NCBI GenBank assembly: GCA_023055355.1
Contig: JALJCS010000022.1
Coordinates: 12,221,501-12,285,500, forward strand
Source: Agelaius tricolor
Lineage: Eukaryota > Chordata > Aves > Passeriformes > Icteridae
Length of the DNA stretch: 64,000 nt
Direction of reading: 5' to 3'
The notes beneath the pieces are model-generated. The model was not told where the DNA came from. It did no database searches and saw only the letters and a program-made list of their open reading frames with translations. Within the stretch, counting starts at the first letter, position 1. Each line of letters begins with the position of its first letter. Of this stretch, positions 57,194 through 64,000 are shown piece by piece. The translations under genes were made by a program, and so were the position numbers.

Positions 57194-57559
57194 TGTCAGG
57201 CTAAGAAGGATTTATTGCTCAGACAGTCTTAGAGGCTGTGAGATTTCAGAGGAGCAAGCATTCAGCCATAGCTCAAGAGCAGTCACAAGTTCTTTGTTAC
57301 AAGGCAATCCAGAACTTTCTAACCCAATGGACAGGTGCCACAGGGTTTATTTTGCTTTTCTGACCCATCACCTTTACTCACTTCTGCTTCACTCTGGATA
57401 CTTTTCTCCAATGGGCTCCTGTCTCACAGGCACACATCTGCTTCTGTTCTAACTTCTGAACTCTCAGTTTATTCCACACAACCCCACCCTTACATTATAA
57501 ACCCTTCACCATCTTATCAGTGCAGTTTCTCCCTTACTTCAGGCATATTCTTACTTACA
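57194..57559 (-). mobile_element. Solo LTR, family 4, 5-bp TSD
   Basis: A 366-bp element bounded TGTCAGGCTAAGAAGG...TTACTTACA and flanked by ACTAT at 57189-57193 and 57560-57564. On the minus strand it reads TGTAAGTAAG...GAGCAATAAATCCTTCTTAG, CCTGACA, with AATAAA about 20 bases before the end, the usual LTR arrangement. A TTTATAATG word near the middle may be its TATA box. One copy in the window, no internal genes. Confidence 0.75.
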
Positions 57560-58146
57560 ACTATAGAAATATGAGTTTATGATTTTTCTGCTTAATATCT
57601 GTGTATTGTATTTTTACATCAATCCAAGCTTCTCCCAAGGCTGCAGATCAAACCCTTCGGTGTCTGTGGGAGTTTCTGTTTTTCTGATTTTTCTGATTCC
57701 CCCAAGTGTGGCAAGAAATGGAGAGCAGCTCTCCAGACATCCTGCCCACATTTCATCCCCACTCACTGGAAGAACAGGGAGTGACAGAGCATCTTCCACA
57801 GGTTTTACTTCAGAACATTTGACACGTTCAGGGTCGGAATATTCTGTGTTCACTCCTGGTCAAACCTGGTGAGTCTCTATGGCAACCCTGGAGCACCTCA
57901 CAGAGCTCTGAGCACTCAGAGATTCCCCTGCCCACAGAGCCTCCTCACAGATTCCTGTGCTCTGAGCCTCAGGGCTCTCCTGACCCCCCAGGCCTGAACT
58001 GGGCTTTCCAAACCGCAGCCAAATCCCAGAGCCGGGAGCTCCCCACGGAGCCCAGCCTGCTCTGCTTGGCTCCGTGTCTTCGTTAACATCTGAATCAGCA
58101 GCATGACACTCGGCTGAAGGCACGCTCTGCGAGGATGCTGTGGAAA

Positions 58147-59387
58147 TTTATTATCAAACTCAGTGATGTCAGCATCGTTCCAGAGTCATTTCAGTCCCCC
58201 CAGCTCTGCTTCGCTTTATTTTATGACTAAAAATTGCCATTTTACTAAAAATACTATTTTGTAAGTATAAAACTCTCAGTAGATGATGGTTACCATGTTG
58301 CAGAGTGGTATTTTTTGCTTCATTTTCAGGTAAAAATCATCAATTAGTTGAAAAGAACAAATGGCTCTCAACTTGAGGAAAGAAAAGTATATGTGAGTAA
58401 AAATGGGTGAAAAAATTATATAACGAATTATGTAAATGTTCATGTTGATTAATTTACACAACCTTAAAGGAAAGAATGTATTGTTAAACTCAGTGATGTC
58501 AGCATTCTTCCAGAGTAATTTTTGTCCCCCCAGCTCTGCTTTCCTTTATTTTATAACTGAAAATCACACTCTCAATCGATGATGGTTACCATGTTACAGA
58601 GGGATATTTTTTATTTCATTTTCAAGTAAAGATCATCAATTAATTGAAAAGAATAAATGGCTCTCAACTTGAGAAAAGAAGACTATGTGTGAGTAAAAAT
58701 GGGTGAAAAAATTATATAATGAATTATGTAAATGTTCATGTTGATTAATTTACACAACCTTAAAGGAAAGAAGATAATTTATTGTTAAACTCAGTGATGT
58801 CAGCATCATTCCAGAGTCATTTTGGTCCCCCCAGCTCTGCTTTACTTTATTTTATAACTAAAAATCACACTGTCATTAGATGATAGTTATCATGTTGCAG
58901 AGGGATATTTTTTATTTAATTTTCAAGTAAAAATCATCAATCAATTAAAAAGAACAAATGGCTCTCAGCTTGAGGAAAGAAGAGTATATGTGAGTAAAAA
59001 TGGAAAAAAAATATATAATGAATTATGTAAATGTTCATATTGATTAATTTACACAACCTTAAAGGAAAGAAGATAATTTATTGTTAAAATCAGCATCATT
59101 CTAGAGTCATTTTGGTCCCCCCAGCTCTGCTTTACTTTATTTTATAACTAAAAATCACACTGTCCTTAGATGATGGTTATCATGTGGCAGATGGATATTT
59201 TCACTAAATTTTCAACTAAAAATCATCAATTAATTAAAAAGAACAAATAGTTCAAAACAAATAGTTCCTCAAAACTAGAGGAAAGAAGAGTATATGTGAG
59301 TAAAAATGGGGGAAAAATTATATAATGAATTATGTAAAAGGTTCATGTTATTTAATTTACAGAACCTTAAAGGAAATAGGATAATTG
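58147..59387. repeat. Tandem array of about 300-bp units, 4 copies
   Basis: Four successive units begin ATTGTTAAACTCAGTGATGT (about 58150, 58480, 58781, 59080), contain TCCCCCCAGCTCTGCTTTAC and ATCATCAATTAATTGAAAAG, and end TTGATTAATTTACACAACCT. Spacing is 330, 301 and 299 bp; the first unit has an extra segment of about 30 bp and the last lacks part of the start. High similarity between units. AT-rich, not coding. Confidence 0.93.
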
Positions 59388-60380
59388 CCCCATGTGGGTG
59401 GAATTGGGCTATGAAAAGATAATTATGAACAAAAAAAAAAAATCAATGTTTTCCCTGTTGCAAAGGTGGGGTGTTTTTATATTTTCTTTGCCTTTCTGCA
59501 GATATTAATGATGGTGTCACTGGATTTCTCATGGAACACCCTGAGCAGAGAGGGATCCACGAGGATCATCAAAGCTCAGCTCCTACAAGAATCACCCTCA
59601 TGGATGCCCCTGCCTGCCAGGAGCTGGGCAGGCCCTGCCAGACACAAACTCCACATCAAATCCGTGCAGCTCAAGGCCCTTTGAAAAGCCCAAATTTTTT
59701 TCTCTATTTCTGCATCGAGCTGGCATTTTCCTAAATTCCTACCAGCTAAATTTCCTGAATTTTCTGCTGTCAGGGCCCAGGTGTTTGTGCTGCACTTTCT
59801 GAACTCCTCAGAGTGGCTTTTTCCAGAGTGAGGCAGAAGCCATGTGAGGATGAGGTCTCCAGGATCCCTCTGCTCTTTTGCATATGGAGCGTGCTGCCAA
59901 TTTGCATATTTTGATACTTGAACTTTACAAATCACTCCTTATGATCAACAAATAAGGTGTCATTTACGTGCTTGTGCTCAGGAAATGAGTTACATTTATC
60001 TTGCCTGTGTTCTCAAGATGGATTCAGGTGTTTTGGCACAGAGCACTCGCCTCGCCTGCCTCATGCTGTTCACCTGTCAAAGGCTGTACCTCTGAGCCTG
60101 TAACTGCTTAATTAATGATATTAGAGATGCTGTAGCCTTATAAACTGGATTGTGTGGTCACTGGCCTAAGCTGGATGTTTTTCAAAGGCGTATTCTATAA
60201 TTTAGATTTTTATTTAGGTAAAATGCCTTGTATTTTAAATGAATTTAGTCATACTGCATTAAAAAATATATCATTTTTAAGAGTCCGATGGCTGAAGACG
60301 GTTTAATTTGACAAATTATTGCAGAGTGTTTCACAGATGTGATTGTTCATTAATGATTATTAATAAATGAGGATGAGGCC
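59388..60380. other. Intergenic, TAAT-rich candidate conserved block at 60.10-60.36 kb
   Basis: No gene recognised. The last 260 bases have TTAATTAATGATATTAG, AGTCCGATGGCTGAAGACGG and TTCATTAATGATTATTAATA, with the texture of conserved noncoding DNA. This is an impression, not a test. Confidence 0.35.
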
Positions 60381-60525
60381 CTGGCACAGAGTGCCCAGAG
60401 CAGCTGTGGCTGCCCCTGGAGCCCTGGCAGTGCCCAAGGCCAGGCTGGAATTGGAATTGGATTGGGAATTGGAAGGTTGGAATGGGATGGGTCCTTCCAA
60501 CCCAACCCAGCGTGGGATTCCATGA
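60381..60525 (+). mobile_element. CR1 3'-end fragment
   Basis: CAGAGTGCCCAGAGCAGCTG, GGCAGTGCCCAAGGCCAGGC, a short GGAATTGGAATTGGATTGGG AATTGG duplication and TCCAACCCAACCCAGCGTGG. Confidence 0.85.
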
Positions 60526-63500
60526 TCCCCTCACACCATTTGCTGTTCCTTACAGCTCCTTTCCAGCTGCCAGGAGCTCCCACTCCACAGCAATATTTAT
60601 TTACTGCATTTCCAGCAAATGCAGACATTTTATCGTGTGTGCAAACCGTGCAAAGAAATGAATCTCCCTCATTATCCTGGAATTATGGGATGGAAGGGCT
60701 CCCACACGACTCATCCCTGGCACTCACCAGCGGTCACTGCAAGCAATGTCTCAATAGCTTCATGTCATATTTTGGTGCTGATTGCAGCACAGTTGTGTGA
60801 TTTCCTCAATTCCATGCTGAATAAATAGAAAAGGCCCTGGTCAGCAGGAGCAGAGGGGCTGGGGCTCGTTCCTGGCTGATGGAACAAACCCAGGGGATTC
60901 TGCTCGGGGTCACTGACAGCTCTGATTTCTGAGTCACTTCTGAAAGCCTGACCTTGAGGAAATGCTTCACTTTCCCTGGAAATAAAAAGTGGATTTCACC
61001 TGCCAGAGGGGGAGAGGGGAGGGATTCTTCCTGCTCTGGTAATATTTTGGTGCTGTGGGTTGCAGATGCAAATCCAGGAAGGAATCAGGAACCGAGTTTT
61101 CCAGGCAGGAATGCTGCACACCTGACAGGTAGCCTGGCAAAAATTCAGCCAAAAAATGGGACCATTTCTCCTTTTCCTACAGGAAACTCCCCCACATTCC
61201 CTGTGCCACCTTGGGCAGGATTCTGACTGATTCTGCCTCTGCACTTGGCTCTTACATCCAAAATTTTGAACTTGTCCTTTTTCCTTCCGCTCGTCTATTG
61301 ATGGGATTCTCCGCTCCCACTTGGAATTTGTGTGGCATCCAGACACTGCAAATTAATTTGTGTCAACACAACTGCAGGGAAAATCATAACTGATTATGGG
61401 AACAATGGATAACCAGGGAATGGCACGAGGGAGATTCCCAGAGCAGCAAGGATGGGTTAAAACTGGATCTCTAATTCCCATATTTTGGGGGGGTGTTTTG
61501 TCCTGCAACTTCCACAAGAAAAAGTTCCAGGGGAGATAAAAATCTGTGGTGACTTCTGTACATTTTGCTATTTTTTTTTTTAAATGATGACAAGCTTAGC
61601 TTAAAAATTAGGTGTGACTGGGGATGGGAGAAGTGGTAATATTTTCCTAGCGAGCCTGAAGCTGCTGCAGGTTAGCATTCCATGATTATTTTTGTCAAAA
61701 AGATGAATGCCATCCTAAAAAAAAGTTGGAAGCTCACAGCACCTCAGGTTTGATATATGAATATTGCCACAGTGGATGTTGGAATGGCATTCTGGATGCT
61801 TTGTGGGTTTATGGCTATGAGACATTCCTTGGGCTGATTCAGGAACACTTTTCCTACACATTTTAAAGCAACTTTTGGTCTTTGGCTTTTCTTTTTTTTT
61901 TTTTCCCTATTTTTTTTCTGGCTCGTCTGTAATTTCAAAACACTTCTGGAAGTGAATTGAAGAGGTTGGAGGATTTAGGAGATATTCATCACACAAAATT
62001 CGTGGTCACCTTTTAGCCACCTCTACTTTAATACCCTGCAATGTCAAGGAAGGGCTCCACTGCATTAATTCCCACAAATTCCAGCTGGGAAATCAGGGAT
62101 CCCTCACAGAGAGCTGCTGCAACAGGAAATATTTCATTTGTGTGAGGTTTTCTCAACTGCCCACCCTCCCAGCCATAGAGATATCATTAAAAAGTCGGTT
62201 TTGAGAGAAGATTTCCCAGCCCTGTAGTAGTTTTTAAATGAGAATAGCAGCTTTTGTTTGGAGCATGTTTGTGCCCTCAGCCCCAGCCTGCCGAAGCACT
62301 TTGCAACCGGAGCTGGTTAAAAAACCTTGGAAAAAAAGCAGGAAAATGGGAGAGTGCCCTCTAACGTCAGCAAATCCGAGCAAAGGGATTAGAAAGCAGC
62401 CCAGGGAGATGGAGGGACAAGGACTGGATGAACAGAATTTGGAGTAGAAAAGCAGAGGAGCATTTGAAATTTGGGGCTTTCAAAAGCAGCAAATGCAGCT
62501 GAGCTTCCTGGAAAAGCCAAATCCGAGCCTCAAATTCCATTTGTTTCTCAAATCCTCCCCAGGTGAGGCTCCATCTGTTTCCTTCCTGCCTTTTAGTGGG
62601 ATGAACATTTATTGGGATGGAATCAGATGATGCCTTGGGACCACTTCTGGCCTCAGCCATTCCATGATTCTGTTTTCCATGGAAAGGTGAACTCTACCTA
62701 CAGAATATTTCATGACAGTTGTTAAAACACTCAGATGAAGTAAAATAAACACATCCTGGATCTGTTACCACTTCCTATTGCAACAAACGTGCTTTAAAAA
62801 TATCAAAGATGCCCAAAAAAGCAGAAAATTCAATATTTGCATGAATATCAAAGAGCAGTGAGCACAGGGAGTGGTCCCAGTGTGAGGTCCTGCTCTGTGA
62901 GTTCACCCCAGCAGATTTGGGGGATTTGTTTTCCCTTGCTGCCCCCCAGCAGATTTCTGAGGATTTCACATTTTTGGTGTCACCACCAATCCACACCCTG
63001 GCACCAATGCTGCTTTTCCAGGGAGAAGGGCTTGGGGAATAAACATGAAAGGTGTTCCCAAAACACTCCAGACTGCAATGTTTAATTTTTTGATCACTCA
63101 GGCAGCTCCCAGCAATATTCACAGGGGAAGGACACCAAGGTGGATGAAAATCCAAACCTGATTGAAACATCAATCACTTATTCACAGAGAAATATTTACA
63201 GTGGGGTTTTTTAAACTTGACAAAGGGATAATGAAATGTGTCCCCTAGGGGGGTTTAGGGGCAAATTTTATTCCAAACATTTGCAATAAATGCAGAAATT
63301 GTGCGCTCACCAAGAACTGAAAAAGGCCAGGAATTAAATAAGCCCCAGAAGGGTTGAAATCAGGCTGGCCAGGACTTTTCTCCAAACAGTTTCCCATTGG
63401 AAAATGCCAGATCATAATGAATGAAGTGACCTGTGGAAATCAATCACTCCTGACAGAGTCACAGCGAGGAGCATTCCCTGCCAGCTGCCCAGCTCCTGCT

Positions 63501-64000
63501 CCATCTCCTTGCAGAGCAGAGCCAGGATGTTCACCCACCTGCACACACATCCCATGTCCCATGTCCTTCCCAGGCCTGGAAGCCACCAGGGACACTGAAA
63601 TTCATTAGGAAAAGGTAAAAGGCATCCCACTCATTCTGAGTGACCTTTCTGCTGAGCTGCATGACAGATTTCCTGAAGAGACACATGCAGGTGTGTTGGG
63701 TTTTTTTTCCATTTCTTGTGTATTTTTAACCTGCACTGATTTCTGGTCTCCTGGACAAGAAAGGAGAAGCAAATCCAAGCTGAAAACTATGGAAAAAAGC
63801 TCTGCCAGTCTCCCAGAGCACTGGCTCCAAAAGCCCAGCAGGTTTATTGACGTTAGCAAGTGTTTATTCCTTGTTTTCCAGAGAATCCAAAGCAGGCTGA
63901 GCCCTCCTGGTGCTCAGAGGAGAGGGAAGTGCCAGCCTTGGAGAGCTGCCACCTCGACTGGCCATGCCCAAACTGCACTGCAGGTGCTCCCAGGGGCTCA
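60526..64000. other. Intergenic to end of window, no gene recognised
   Basis: No coding exon with plausible splice signals, no forkhead, claudin-like or phosphatase domain, and no RNA gene seen. A weak CR1-like terminus may lie near 62595-62675 (GGGATGGAATCAGATGATGC, GCCATTCCATGATTCTG). Short T and A runs occur near 61570 and 61890. Confidence 0.5.

Noticed and set aside
52092..64000. FOXI2, CLRN3 or PTPRE exons
   Set aside because: No forkhead domain, tetraspan clarin-like exon or phosphatase motif was found on either strand; these genes probably lie beyond the window.
1..64000. CRISPR arrays, operons or other prokaryotic systems
   Set aside because: The window is vertebrate with spliced genes; tandem repeats here lack unique spacers of constant length.

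Overview
The window is vertebrate, and almost certainly avian, nuclear DNA; a songbird-like (passerine) genome fits best. The evidence is many 3'-truncated CR1 retrotransposon tails in both orientations, several short solo LTRs of avian endogenous-retrovirus type with clean target-site duplications, many minisatellites, and two recognisable vertebrate genes with spliced exons. Nearly all long open frames are repeats or chance frames.

Region 1 (1-23.1 kb): the 3' end of DOCK1 on the + strand. Four coding exons (608-806, 5283-5436, 9749-9894, 20182-20277) splice in phase and encode the last 197 residues: a Lys-rich segment, a Ser/Pro-rich segment, and two PPPLPxK motifs of the Crk-SH3-binding kind, ending at TGA 20275-20277. 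The intron after the third exon opens, at the splice donor itself, into a 1.35-kb minisatellite with a unit of about 32 bp. The probable 3' UTR runs to about 23.13 kb and contains a decayed CR1 copy carrying reverse-transcriptase remnants.

Region 2 (23.1-49.9 kb): no gene recognised. It holds CR1 tails, three members of a 455-bp LTR family (one in region 1), two members of a 6-bp-TSD LTR family, a triple nest (CR1, then LTR, then LTR), a 340-bp pyrimidine pentanucleotide tract, and minisatellites at 29.2, 39.6, 41.5 and 44.4 kb.

Region 3 (49.9-52.8 kb): the neuropeptide S gene (NPS), + strand. The exon at 51882-52091 encodes a KR cleavage site, the 20-residue peptide and a stop. A hydrophobic signal-peptide exon at 50050-50130, 120 bp downstream of a TATAAAA box, joins it in phase 0 and would give a 96-residue precursor; this first exon is a prediction. 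DOCK1 followed by NPS on the same strand matches the order on human chromosome 10q26.

Region 4 (52.8-64 kb): no gene recognised. It holds a 475-bp minisatellite, a solo LTR with a 5-bp TSD, four tandem units of about 300 bp, and CR1 tails. A segment of about 180 bp at 55747-55920 is an inverted copy of one inside the NPS intron (50597-50779), so the two arms bracket the NPS peptide exon. FOXI2, CLRN3 and PTPRE, the next genes in human, were not seen.
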